A DNA stretch of 64,000 nucleotides from Thereva unica (lineage: Eukaryota; Arthropoda; Insecta; Diptera; Therevidae): NCBI GenBank assembly GCA_949987705.1, contig CATLJY010000193.1:62001-126000 (forward strand), given 5' to 3'. How positions within the stretch are numbered: the first letter of the stretch is position 1; each line of letters starts with the position of its first letter. A model generated the notes under the pieces. That model was not told where the DNA came from. It ran no database searches and saw nothing but the letters and a program-made list of their open reading frames with translations. Position numbers and translations under genes: made by a program. Shown piece by piece: positions 37,521-53,100 of this stretch.

Positions 37521-40500
37521 TTCGATGAATTAAGTGAATTTAACTTATTTTCGATGTATTCGATGAATGTAACTTAATTTCGATGAATTAAGTGATTTCA
37601 AGTTATTTTTGATGTTATCGATGAATATAACTTAATTTCGGTGAATTAAGTGAATTTAAGTTATTTTCGATGTATTCGATGTATGAAACTCAATTTCGAT
37701 GAATTAAGTGAATTTAATTTATTTTCGATGTTTTCGATGAATGTAACTTAATTTCGATGAATTAAGTGATTTCAAGTTATTTTCGATGTATTCGATGAAT
37801 GTAACTTAATTTCGATGAATTAAGTGAATTTAAGTTATTTTCGATGTATTCGATGTATGAAACTCAATTTCGATGAATTAAGTGAATTTAATTTATTTTC
37901 GATGTTTTCGATGAATGTAACTTAATTTCGATGAATTAAGTGATTTCAAGTTATTTTCGATGTATTCGATGAATGTAACTTAATTTCGATGAATTAAGTG
38001 AATTTAAGTTATTTTCGATGTATTCGATGAATGTAACTCAATTTCGATGAATTAAGTGATTTCAAGTTATTTTCGATGAATTCGATGAATGTAACTTGAT
38101 TTCGATGAATTAAGTGAATTTAACTTATTTTCGATGTATTCCATGAATGTAACTTAATTTCGATGAATTAAGTGATTTCAAGTTATTTTCGATGTATTCG
38201 ATGTATGAAACTCAATTTCGATGAATTAAGTGAATTTAACTTATTTTCGATGTATTCGATGAATGTAACTTAATTTCGATGAATTAAGTGAATTGAACTT
38301 ATTTTCGATGTATTCGATGAATGTAACTTAATTTCGATGAATTAAGTGATTTCAAGTTATTTTCGATGAATTCGATGAATGTAACTTGATTTCGATGAAT
38401 TAAGTGAATTTAACTTATTTTCGATGTATTCCATGAATGTAACTTAATTTCGATGAATTAAGTGATTTCAAGTTATTTTCGATGTATTCGATGAATATAA
38501 CTTAATTTCGGTGAATTAAGTGAATTTAAGTTATTTTCGATGTATTCGATGTATGAAACTCAATTTCGATGAATTAAGTGAATTTAAGTTATTTTCGATG
38601 TATTCGATGAATGTAACTTAATTTCGATGAATTAAGTGAATTTAACTTATTTTCGATGTATTCGATGAATGTAACTTAATTTCGATGAATTAAGTGATTT
38701 CAAGTTATTTTCGATGTATTCGATGTATGAAACTCAATTTCGATGAATTAAGTGAATTTAACTTATTTTCGATGTATTCGATGAATGTAACTTAATTTCG
38801 ATGAATTAAGTGAATTTAAGTTATTTTCGATGTATGCGATGAATGTAACTCAATTTCGATGAATTAAGTGAATTGAACTTATTTTCGATGTATTCGATGA
38901 ATGTAACTTAATTTCGCTGAATTAAGTGATTTCAAGTTATTTTCGATGAATTCGATGAATGTAACTTGATTTCGATGAATTAAGTGAATTTAAGTTATTT
39001 TCGATGTATTCGATGTATGAAACTCAATTTCGATGAATTAAGTGAATTTAAGTTATTTTCGATGTATTCGATGAATGTAACTTAATTTCGATGAATTAAG
39101 TGAATTTAAGTTATTTTCGATGTATTCGATGTATGAAACTCAATTTCGATGAATTAAGTGAATTTAATTTATTTTCGATGTTTTCGATGAATGTAACTTA
39201 ATTTCGATGAATTAAGTGATTTCAAGTTATTTTCGATGTATTCGATGAATGTAACTTAATTTCGATGAATTAAGTGAATTTAAGTTATTTTCGATGTATT
39301 CGATGTATGAAACTCAATTTCGATGAATTAAGTGAATTTAACTTATTTTCGATGTATTCGATGAATGTAACTTAATTTCGATGAATTAAGTGATTTCAAG
39401 TTATTTTCGATGTTATCGATGAATATAACTTAATTTCGGTGAATTAAGTGAATTTAAGTTATTTTCGATGTATTCGATGTATGAAACTCAATTTCGATGA
39501 ATTAAGTGAATTTAACTTATTTTCGATGTATTCGATGAATGTAACTTAATTTCGATGAATTAAGTGATTTCAAGTTATTTTCGATGTATTCGATGTATGA
39601 AACTCAATTTCGATGAATTAAGTGAATTTAACTTATTTTCGATGTATTCGATGAATGTAACTTAATTTCGATGAATTAAGTGATTTCAAGTTATTTTCGA
39701 TGTATTCGATGTATGAAACTCAATTTCGATGAATTAAGTGAATTTAACTTATTTTCGATGTATTCGATGAATGTTACTTAATTTCGATGAATTAAGTGAA
39801 TTGAACTTATTTTCGATGTATTCGACGAATGTAACTTAATTTCGATGAATTAAGTGAATTTAACTTATTTTCGATGTATTCGATGAATGTAACTTAATTT
39901 CGATGAATTAAGTGATTTCAAGTTATTTTCGATGAATTCGATGAATGTAACTTGATTTCGATGAATTAAGTGAATTTAAGTTATTTTCGATGTATTCGAT
40001 GTATGAAACTCAATTTCGATGAATTAAGTGAATTTAACTTATTTTCGATGTATTCGATGAATGTAACTCAATTTCGATGAATTAAGTGAATTGAACTTAT
40101 TTTCGATGTATTCCATGAATGTAACTTAATTTCGATGAATTAAGTGATTTCAAGTTATTTTCGATGTATTCGATGTATGAAACTCAATTTCGATGAATTA
40201 AGTGAATTTAACTTATTTTCGATGTATTCGATGAATGTAACTTAATTTCGATGAATTAAGTGATTTCAAGTTATTTTCGATGTATTCGATGAATGTAACT
40301 TAATTTCGATGAATTAAGTGATTTCAAGTTATTTTCGATGTATTCGATGTATGAAACTCCATTTCGATGAATTAAGTGAATTTAAGTTATTTTCGATGTA
40401 TTCGATGAATGTAACTTAATTTCGATGAATTAAGTGAATTTAAGTTATTTTCGATGTATTCGATGTATGAAACTCAATTTCGATGAATTAAGTGAATTTA

Positions 40501-43500
40501 ACTTATTTTCGATGTTTTCGATGAATGTAACTTAATTTCGATGAATTAAGTGATTTCAAGTTATTTTCGATGTATTCGATGAATGTAACTTAATTTCGAT
40601 GAATTAAGTGAATTTAAGTTATTTTCGATGTATTCGATGTATGAAACTCAATTTCGATGAATTAAGTGAATTTAACTTATTTTCGATGTATTCGATGAAT
40701 GTAACTTAATTTCGATGAATTAAGTGATTTCAAGTTATTCTCGATGTATTCGATGAATATAACTTAATTTCGGTGAATTAAGTGAATTTAAGTTATTTTC
40801 GATGTATTCGATGTATGAAACTCAATTTCGATGAATTAAGTGAATTTAACTTATTTTCGATGTATTCGATGAATGTAACTTAATTTCGATGAATTAAGTG
40901 ATTTCAAGTTATTTTCGATGTATTCGATGTATGAAACTCAATTTCGATGAATTAAGTGAATTTAACTTATTTTCGATGTATTCGATGAATGTAACTTAAT
41001 TTCGATGAATTAAGTGAATTGAACTTATTTTCGATGTATTCGATGAATGTAACTTAATTTCGATGAATTAAGTGATTTCAAGTTATTTTCGATGTATTCG
41101 ATGAATGTAACTCAATTTCGATGAATTAAGTGAATTGAACTTATTTTCGATGTATTCGATGAATGTAACTTAATTTCGATGAATTAAGTGATTTCAAGTA
41201 ATTTTCGATGAATTCGATGAATGTAACTTAATTTCGATGAATTAAGTGAATTTAACTTATTTTCGATGTATTCGATGAATGTAACTTAATTTCGATGAAT
41301 TAAGTGAATTTAACTTATTTTCGATGTATTCGATGAATGTAACTCAATTTCGATGAATTAAGTGAATTGAACTTATTTTCGATGTATTCGATGAATGTAA
41401 CTTAATTTCGATGAATTAAGTGATTTCAAGTTATTTTCGATGAATTCGATGAATGTAACTTGATTTCGATGAATTAAGTGAATTTAAGTTATTTTCGATG
41501 TATTCGATGTATGAAACTCAATTTCGATGAATTAAGTGAATTTAACTTATTTTCGATGTATTCGATGAATGTAAATTAATTTCGATGAATTAAGTGATTT
41601 CAAGCTATTTTCGATGTATTCGATGAATGTAACTTAATTTCGATGAATTAAGTGAATTTAAGTTATTTTAGATGTATTCGATGTATGAAACTCAATTTCG
41701 ATGAATTAAGTGAATTTAACTTATTTTCGATGTATTCGATGAATGTAACTTAATTTCGATGAATTAAGTGATTTCAAGTAATTTTCGATGAATTCGATGA
41801 ATGTAACTTAATTTCGATGAATTAAGTGAATTTAACTTATTTTCGATGTATTCGATGAATGTAACTTAATTTCGATGAATTAAGTGAATTTAACTTATTT
41901 TCGATGTATTCGATGAATGTAACTCAATTTCGATGAATTAAGTGAATTGAACTTATTTTCGATGTATTCGATGAATGTAACTTAATTTCGATGAATTAAG
42001 TGATTTCAAGTTATTTTCGATGAATTCGATGAATGTAACTTGATTTCGATGAATTAAGTGAATTTAAGTTATTTTCGATGTATTCGATGAATGTAACTTA
42101 ATTTTGATGAATTAAGTGAATTTAACTTATTTTCGATGTATTCGATGAATGTAACTTAATTTCGATGAATTAAGTGATTTCAAGTTATTTTCGATGAATT
42201 CGATGAATGTAACTTGATTTCGATGAATTAAGTGAATTTAAGTTATTTTCGATGTATTCGATGTATGAAACTCAATTTCGATGAATTAAGTGAATTTAAC
42301 TTATTTTCGATGTATTCGATGAATGTAACTCAATTTCGATGAATTAAGTGAATTGAACTTATTTTCGATGTATTCCATGAATGTAACTTAATTTCGATGA
42401 ATTAAGTGATTTCAAGTTATTTTCGATGTATTCGATGTATGAAACTCAATTTCGATGAATTAAGTGAATTTAACTTATTTTCGATGTATTCGATGAATGT
42501 AACTTAATTTCGATGAATTAAGTGATTTCAAGTTATTTTCGATGTATTCGATGAATGTAACTTAATTTCGATGAATTAAGTGATTTCAAGTTATTTTCGA
42601 TGTATTCGATGTATGAAACTCCATTTCGATGAATTAAGTGAATTTAAGTTATTTTCGATGTATTCGATGAATGTAACTTAATTTCGATGAATTAAGTGAA
42701 TTTAAGTTATTTTCGATGTATTCGATGTATGAAACTCAATTTCGATGAATTAAGTGAATTTAACTTATTTTCGATGTTTTCGATGAATGTAACTTAATTT
42801 CGATGAATTAAGTGATTTCAAGTTATTTTCGATGTATTCGATGAATGTAACTTAATTTCGATGAATTAAGTGAATTTAAGTTATTTTCGATTTATTCGAT
42901 GTATGAAACTCAATTTCGATGAATTAAGTGAATTTAAGTTATTTTCGATGTATTCGATGAATGTAACTTAATTTCGATGAATTAAGTGAATTTAAGTTAT
43001 TTTCGATGTATTCGATGTATGAAACTCAATTTCGATGAATTAAGTGAATTTAACTTATTTTCGATGTTTTCGATGAATGTAACTTAATTTCGATGAATTA
43101 AGTGAATTTAACTTATTTTCGATGTATTCGATGAATGTAACTCAATTTCGATGAATTAAGTGAATTGAACTTATTTTCGATGTATTCGATGAATGTAACT
43201 TAATTTCGATGAATTAAGTGATTTCAAGTTAATTTCGATGAATTCGATGAATGTAACTTGATTTCGATGAATTAAGTGAATTTAAGTTATTTTCGATGTA
43301 TTCGATGAATGTAACTTAATTTTGATGAATTAAGTGAATTTAACTTATTTTCGATGTATTCGATGAATGTAACTTAATTTCGATGAATTAAGTGATTTCA
43401 AGTTATTTTCGATGAATTCGATGAATGTAACTTGATTTCGATGAATTAAGTGAATTTAAGTTATTTTCGATGTATTCGATGTATGAAACTCAATTTCGAT

Positions 43501-44193
43501 GAATTAAGTGAATTTAACTTATTTTCGATGTATTCGATGAATGTAACTCAATTTCGATGAATTAAGTGAATTGAACTTATTTTCGATGAATTCCATGAAT
43601 GTAACTTAATTTCGATGAATTAAGTGATTTCAAGTTATTTTCGATGTATTCGATGTATGAAACTCAATTTCGATGAATTAAGTGAATTTAACTTATTTTC
43701 GATGTATTCAATGAATGTAACTTAATTTCGATGAATTAAGTGAATTTAACTTATTTTCGATGTATTCGATGAATGTAACTTAATTTTGATGAATTAAGTG
43801 AATTTAACTTATTTTCGATGTATTCGATGAATGTAACTCAATTTCGATGAATTAAGTGAATTGAACTTATTTTCGATGTATTCCATGAATGTAACTTAAT
43901 TTCGATGAATTAAGTGAATTTAACTTATTTTCGATGTATTCGATGAATGTAACTTAATTTCCATGAATTAAGTGATTTCAAGTTATTTTCGATGTATTCG
44001 ATGAATATAACTTAATTTCGGTGAATTAAGTGAATTTAAGTTATTTTCGATGTATTCGATGTATGAAACTCAATTTCGATGAAATAAGTGAATTTAACTT
44101 ATTTTCGATGTATTCGATGAATGTAACTTAATTTCGATGAATTAAGTGATTTCAAGTTATTTTCGATGTATTCGATGTATGAAACTCAATTTC

Positions 44194-47100
44194 GAAGAAT
44201 TAAGTGAATTTAACTTATTTTCGATGTATTCGATGAATGTAACTTAATTTCGATGAATTAAGTGAATTGAACTTATTTTCGATGTATTCGATGAATGTAA
44301 CTTAATTTCGATGAATTAAGTGATTTCAAGTTATTTTCGATGTATTCGATGAATGTAACTTAATTTGGATGAATTAAGTGAATTTAACTTATTTTCGATG
44401 TATTCGATGAATGTAACTCAATTTCGATGAATTAAGTGAATTGAACTTATTTTCGATGTATTCGATGAATGTAACTTAATTTCGATGAATTAAGTGATTT
44501 CAAGTAATTTTCGATGAATTCGATGAATGTAACTTAATTTCGATGAATTAAGTGAATTTAACTTATTTTCGATGTATTCGATGAATGTAAATTAATTTCG
44601 ATGAATTAAGTGAATTTAACTTATTTTCGATGTATTCGATGAATGTAACTCAATTTCGATGAATTAAGTGAATTGAACTTATTTTCGATGTATTCGATGA
44701 ATGTAACTTAATTTCGATGAATTAAGTGATTTCAAGTTATTTTCGATGAATTCGATGAATGTAACTTGATTTCGATGAATTAAGTGAATTTAAGTTATTT
44801 TCGATGTATTCGAAGTATGAAACTCAATTTCGATGAATTAAGTGAATTTAACTTATTTTCGATGTATTCGATGAATGTAACTTAATTTCGATGAATTAAG
44901 TGATTTCAAGTTATTTTCGATGTATTCGATGAATGTAACTTAATTTCGATGAATTAAGTGAATTTAAGTTATTTTCGATGTATTCGATGTATGAAACTCA
45001 ATTTCGATGAATTAAGTGAATTTAACTTATTTTCGATGTATTCGATGAATGTAACTTAATTTCGATGAATTAAGTGATTTCAAGTTATTTTCGATGTATT
45101 CGATGAATGTAACTTAATTTCGATGAATTAAGTGAATTTAAGTTATTTTCGATGTATTCGATGAATGTAACTTAATTTCGATGAATTAAGTGATTTCAAG
45201 TTATTTTCGATGAATTCGATGAATGTAACTTAATTTCGATGAATTAAGTGATTTCAAGTTATTTTCGATGAATTCGATGAATGTAACTTAATTTCGATGA
45301 ATTAAGTGAATTTTAGTTATTTGCGATGTATTCGATGAATGTAACTCAATTTCGATGAATTAAGTGAATTGAACTTATTTTCGATGTATTCGATGAATGT
45401 AACTTAATTTCGATGAATTAAGTGATTTCAAGTTATTTTCGATGAATGTAACTTAATTTCGATGAATTAAGTGAATTTAACTTATTTTCGATGTATTCGA
45501 TGAATGTAACTCAATTTCGATGAATTAAGTGAATTGAACTTATTTTCGATGTATTCGATGAATGTAACTTAATTTCGATGAATTAAGTGATTTCAAGTTA
45601 TTTTCGATGTATTCGATGAATGTAACTTAATTTCGATGAATTAAGTGAATTTAAGTTATTTTCGATGTATTCGATGTATGAAAATCAATTTCGATGAATT
45701 AAGTGAATTTAACTTATTTTCGATGTATTCGATGAATGTAACTTAATTTCGATGAATTAAGTGATTTCAAGTTATTTTCGATGTATTCGATGAATGTAAC
45801 TTAATTTCGATGAATTAAGTGAATTTAAGTTATTTTCGATGTATTCGATGTATGAAACTCAATTTCGATGAATTAAGTGAATTTAACTTATTTTCGATGT
45901 ATTCGATGAATGTAACTTAATTTCGATGAATTAAGTGATTTCAAGTTATTTTCGATGTTTTCGATGAATGTAACTTAATTTCGATGAATTAAGTGATTTC
46001 AAGTTATTTTCGATGTATTCGATGTATGAAACTCAATTTCGATGAATTAAGTGAATTTAAGTTATTTTCGATGTATTCGATGAATGTAACTTAATTTCGA
46101 TGAATTAAGTGAATTTAACTTATTTTCGATGTATTCGATGAATGTAACTTAATTTCGATGAATTAAGTGATTTCAAGTTATTTTCGATGTATTCGATGTA
46201 TGAAACTCAATTTCGATGAATTAAGTGAATTTAACTTATTTTCGATGTATTCGATGAATGTAACTTAATTTCGATGAATTAAGTGAATTTAAGTTATTTT
46301 CGATGTATTCGATGAATGTAACTCAATTTCGATGAATTAAGTGAATTGAACTTATTTTCGATGTATTCGATGAATGTAACTTAATTTCGATGAATTAAGT
46401 GATTTCAAGTTATTTTCGATGAATTCGATGAATGTAACTTGATTTCGATGAATTAAGTGAATTTAAGTTATTTTCGATGTATTCGATGTATGAAACTCAA
46501 TTTCGATGAATTAAGTGAATTTAACTTATTTTCGATGTATTCGATGAATGTAACTTAATTTCGATGAATTAAGTGAATTTAAGTTATTTTCGATGTATTC
46601 GATGAATGTAACTCAATTTCGATGAATTAAGTGAATTGAACTTATTTTCGATGTATTCGATGAATGTAACTTAATTTCGATGAATTAAGTGATTTCAAGT
46701 TATTTTCGATGAATTCGATGAATGTAACTTGATTTCGATGAATTAAGTGAATTTAAGTTATTTTCGATGTATTCGATGTATGAAACTCAATTTCGATGAA
46801 TTAAGTGAATTTAACTTATTTTCGATGTATTCGATGAATGTAACTCAATTTCGATGAATTAAGTGAATTGAACTTATTTTCGATGTATTCGATGAATGTA
46901 ACTTAATTTCGATGAATTAAGTGATTTCAAGTTATTTTCGATGTATTCGATGTATGAAACTCAATTTCGATGAATTAAGTGAATTTAACTTATTTTCGAT
47001 GTATTCGATGAATGTAACTTAATTTCGATGAATTAAGTGATTTCAAGTTATTTTCGATGTATTCGATGTATGAAACTCAATTTCGATGAATTAAGTGAAT

Positions 47101-50100
47101 TTAACTTATTTTCGATGTATTCGATGAATGTAACTTAATTTCGATGAATTAAGTGAATTTAAGTTATTTTCGATGTATTCGATGAATGTAACTCAATTTC
47201 GATGAATTAAGTGAATTGAACTTATTTTCGATGTATTCGATGAATGTAACTTAATTTCGATGAATTAAGTGATTTCAAGTTATTTTCGATGAATTCGATG
47301 AATGTAACTTGATTTCGATGAATTAAGTGAATTTAAGTTATTTTCGATGTATTCGATGTATGAAACTCAATTTCGATGAATTAAGTGAATTTAACTTATT
47401 TTCGATGTATTCGATGAATGTAACTCAATTTCGATGAATTAAGTGAATTTAACTTATTTTCGATGTATTCGATGAATGTAACTTAATTTCGATGAATTAA
47501 GTGATTTCAAGTTATTTTCGATGTATTCGATGTATGAAACTCAATTTCGATGAATTAAGTGAATTTAACTTATTTTCGATGTATTCGATGAATGTAACTC
47601 AATTTCGATGAATTAAGTGAATTGAACTTATTTTCGATGTATTCCATGAATTTAACTTAATTTCGATGAATTAAGTGATTTCAAGTTATTTTCGATGTAT
47701 TCGATGTATGAAACTCAATTTCGATGAATTAAGTGAATTTAACTTATTTTCGATGTATTCGATGAATGTAACTTAATTTCGATGAATTAAGTGAATTTAA
47801 CTTATTTTCGATGTATTCGATGAATGTAACTTAATTTTGATGAATTAAGTGAATTTAACTTATTTTCGATGTATTCGATGAATGTAACTCAATTTCGATG
47901 AATTAAGTGAATTGAACTTATTTTCGATGTATTCCATGAATGTAACTTAATTTCGATGAATTAAGTGAATTTAACTTATTTTCGATGTATTCGATGAATG
48001 TAACTTAATTTCGATGAATTAAGTGATTTCAAGTTATTTTCGATGTATTCGATGAATATAACTTAATTTCGGTGAATTAAGTGAATTTAAGTTATTTTCG
48101 ATGTATTCGATGTATGAAACTCAATTTCGATGAATTAAGTGAATTTAACTTATTTTCGATGTATTCGATGAATGTAACTTAATTTCGATGAATTAAGTGA
48201 TTTCAAGTTATTTTCGATGTATTCGATGTATGAAACTCAATTTCGAAGAATTAAGTGAATTTAACTTATTTTCGATGTATTCGATGAATGTAACTTAATT
48301 TCGATGAATTAAGTGAATTGAACTTATTTTCGATGTATTCGATGAATGTAACTTAATTTCGATGAATTAAGTGATTTCAAGTTATTTTCGATGTATTCGA
48401 TGAATGTAACTTAATTTCGATGAATTAAGTGAATTTAACTTATTTTCGATGTATTCGATGAATGTAACTCAATTTCGATGAATTAAGTGAATTTAACTTA
48501 TTTTCGATGTATTCGATGAATGTAACTTAATTTCGATGAATTAAGTGATTTCAAGTAATTTTCGATGAATTCGATGAATGTAACTTAATTTCGATGAATT
48601 AAGTGAATTTAACTTATTTTCGATGTATTCGATGAATGTAACTTAATTTCGATGAATTAAGTGAATTTAACTTATTTTCGATGTATTCGATGAATGTAAC
48701 TCAATTTCGATGAATTAAGTGAATTGAATTTATTTTCGATGTATTCGATGAATGTAACTTAATTTCGATGAATTAAGTGATTTCAAGTTATTTTCGATGA
48801 ATTCGATGAATGTAACTTGATTTCGATGAATTAAGTGAATTTAAGTTATTTTCGATGTATTCGATGAATGTAACTTAATTTTGATGAATTAAGTGAATTT
48901 AACTTATTTTCGATGTATTCGATGAATGTAACTTAATTTCGATGAATTAAGTGATTTCAAGTTATTTTCGATGAATTCGATGAATGTAACTTGATTTCGA
49001 TGAATTAAGTGAATTTAAGTTATTTTCGATGTATTCGATGTATGAAACTCAATTTCGATGAATTAAGTGAATTTAACTTATTTTCGATGTATTCGATGAA
49101 TGTAACTCAATTTCGATGAATTAAGTGAATTGAACTTATTTTCGATGTATTCCATGAATGTAACTTAATTTCGATGAATTAAGTGATTTCAAGTTATTTT
49201 CGATGTATTCGATGTATGAAACTCAATTTCGATGAATTAAGTGAATTTAACTTATTTTCGATGTATTCGATGAATGTAACTTAATTTCGATGAATTAAGT
49301 GATTTCAAGTTATTTTCGATGTATTCGATGAATGTAACTTAATTTCGATGAATTAAGTGATTTCAAGTTATTTTCGATGTATTCGATGTATGAAACTCCA
49401 TTTCGATGAATTAAGTGAATTTAAGTTATTTTCGATGTATTCGATGAATGTAACTTAATTTCGATGAATTAAGTGAATTTAAGTTATTTTCGATGTATTC
49501 GATGTATGAAACTCAATTTCGATGAATTAAGTGAATTTAACTTATTTTCGATGTTTTCGATGAATGTAACTTAATTTCGATGAATTAAGTGATTTCAAGT
49601 TATTTTCGATGTATTCGATGAATGTAACTTAATTTCGATGAATTAAGTGAATTTAAGTTATTTTCGATTTATTCGATGTATGAAACTCAATTTCGATGAA
49701 TTAAGTGAATTTAAGTTATTTTCGATGTATTCGATGAATGTAACTTAATTTCGATGAATTAAGTGAATTTAAGTTATTTTCGATGTATTCGATGTATGAA
49801 ACTCAATTTCGATGAATTAAGTGAATTTAACTTATTTTCGATGTTTTCGATGAATGTAACTTAATTTCGATGAATTAAGTGAATTTAACTTATTTTCGAT
49901 GTATTCGATGAATGTAACTCAATTTCGATGAATTAAGTGAATTGAACTTATTTTCGATGTATTCGATGAATGTAACTTAATTTCGATGAATTAAGTGATT
50001 TCAAGTTAATTTCGATGAATTCGATGAATGTAACTTGATTTCGATGAATTAAGTGAATTTAAGTTATTTTCGATGTATTCGATGAATGTAACTTAATTTT

Positions 50101-53100
50101 GATGAATTAAGTGAATTTAACTTATTTTCGATGTATTCGATGAATGTAACTTAATTTCGATGAATTAAGTGATTTCAAGTTATTTTCGATGAATTCGATG
50201 AATGTAACTTGATTTCGATGAATTAAGTGAATTTAAGTTATTTTCGATGTATTCGATGTATGAAACTCAATTTCGATGAATTAAGTGAATTTAACTTATT
50301 TTCGATGTATTCGATGAATGTAACTCAATTTCGATGAATTAAGTGAATTGAACTTATTTTCGATGTATTCCATGAATGTAACTTAATTTCGATGAATTAA
50401 GTGATTTCAAGTTATTTTCGATGTATTCGATGTATGAAACTCAATTTCGATGAATTAAGTGAATTTAACTTATTTTCGATGTATTCAATGAATGTAACTT
50501 AATTTCGATGAATTAAGTGAATTTAACTTATTTTCGATGTATTCGATGAATGTAACTTAATTTTGATGAATTAAGTGAATTTAACTTATTTTCGATGTAT
50601 TCGATGAATGTAACTCAATTTCGATGAATTAAGTGAATTGAACTTATTTTCGATGTATTCCATGAATGTAACTTAATTTCGATGAATTAAGTGAATTTAA
50701 CTTATTTTCGATGTATTCGATGAATGTAACTTAATTTCCATGAATTAAGTGATTTCAAGTTATTTTCGATGTGTTCGATGAATATAACTTAATTTCGGTG
50801 AATTAAGTGAATTTAAGTTATTTTCGATGTATTCGATGTATGAAACTCAATTTCGATGAATTAAGTGAATTTAACTTATTTTCGATGTATTCGATGAATG
50901 TAACTTAATTTCGATGAATTAAGTGATTTCAAGTTATTTTCGATGTATTCGATGTATGAAACTCAATTTCGAAGAATTAAGTGAATTTAACTTATTTTCG
51001 ATGTATTCGATGAATGTAACTTAATTTCGATGAATTAAGTGAATTGAACTTATTTTCGATGTATTCGATGAATGTAACTTAATTTCGATGAATTAAGTGA
51101 TTTCAAGTTATTTTCGATGTATTCGATGAATGTAACTTAATTTGGATGAATTAAGTGAATTTAACTTATTTTCGATGTATTCGATGAATGTAACTCAATT
51201 TCGATGAATTAAGTGAATTGAACTTATTTTCGATGTATTCGATGAATGTAACTTAATTTCGATGAATTAAGTGATTTCAAGTAATTTTCGATGAATTCGA
51301 TGAATGTAACTTAATTTCGATGAATTAAGTGAATTTAACTTATTTTCGATGTATTCGATGAATGTAAATTAATTTCGATGAATTAAGTGAATTTAACTTA
51401 TTTTCGATGTATTCGATGAATGTAACTCAATTTCGATGAATTAAGTGAATTGAACTTATTTTCGATGTATTCGATGAATGTAACTTAATTTCGATGAATT
51501 AAGTGATTTCAAGTTATTTTCGATGAATTCGATGAATGTAACTTGATTTCGATGAATTAAGTGAATTTAAGTTATTTTCGATGTATTCGTAGTATGAAAC
51601 TCAATTTCGATGAATTAAGTGAATTTAACTTATTTTCGATGTATTCGATGAATGTAACTTAATTTCGATGAATTAAGTGATTTCAAGTTATTTTCGATGT
51701 ATTCGATGAATGTAACTTAATTTCGATGAATTAAGTGAATTTAAGTTATTTTCGATGTATTCGATGTATGAAACTCAATTTCGATGAATTAAGTGAATTT
51801 AACTTATTTTCGATGTATTCGATGAATGTAACTTAATTTCGATGAATTAAGTGATTTCAAGTTATTTTCGATGTATTCGATGAATGTAACTTAATTTCGA
51901 TGAATTAAGTGAATTTAAGTTATTTTCGATGTATTCGATGAATGTAACTTAATTTCGATGAATTAAGTGATTTCAAGTTATTTTCGATGAATTCGATGAA
52001 TGTAACTTAATTTCGATGAATTAAGTGATTTCAAGTTATTTTCGATGAATTCGATGAATGTAACTTAATTTCGATGAATTAAGTGAATTTTAGTTATTTG
52101 CGATGTATTCGATGAATGTAACTCAATTTCGATGAATTAAGTGAATTGAACTTATTTTCGATGTATTCGATGAATGTAACTTAATTTCGATGAATTAAGT
52201 GATTTCAAGTTATTTTCGATGAATGTAACTTAATTTCGATGAATTAAGTGAATTTAACTTATTTTCGATGTATTCGATGAATGTAACTCAATTTCGATGA
52301 ATTAAGTGAATTGAACTTATTTTCGATGTATTCGATGAATGTAACTTAATTTCGATGAATTAAGTGATTTCAAGTTATTTTCGATGTATTCGATGAATGT
52401 AACTTAATTTCGATGAATTAAGTGAATTTAAGTTATTTTCGATGTATTCGATGTATGAAAATCAATTTCGATGAATTAAGTGAATTTAACTTATTTTCGA
52501 TGTATTCGATGAATGTAACTTAATTTCGATGAATTAAGTGATTTCAAGTTATTTTCGATGTATTCGATGAATGTAACTTAATTTCGATGAATTAAGTGAA
52601 TTTAAGTTATTTTCGATGTATTCGATGTATGAAACTCAATTTCGATGAATTAAGTGAATTTAACTTATTTTCGATGTATTCGATGAATGTAACTTAATTT
52701 CGATGAATTAAGTGATTTCAAGTTATTTTCGATGTTTTCGATGAATGTAACTTAATTTCGATGAATTAAGTGATTTCAAGTTATTTTCGATGTATTCGAT
52801 GTATGAAACTCAATTTCGATGAATTAAGTGAATTTAAGTTATTTTCGATGTATTCGATGAATGTAACTTAATTTCGATGAATTAAGTGAATTTAACTTAT
52901 TTTCGATGTATTCGATGAATGTAACTTAATTTCGATGAATTAAGTGATTTCAAGTTATTTTCGATGTATTCGATGTATGAAACTCAATTTCGATGAATTA
53001 AGTGAATTTAACTTATTTTCGATGTATTCGATGAATGTAACTTAATTTCGATGAATTAAGTGAATTTAAGTTATTTTCGATGTATTCGATGAATGTAACT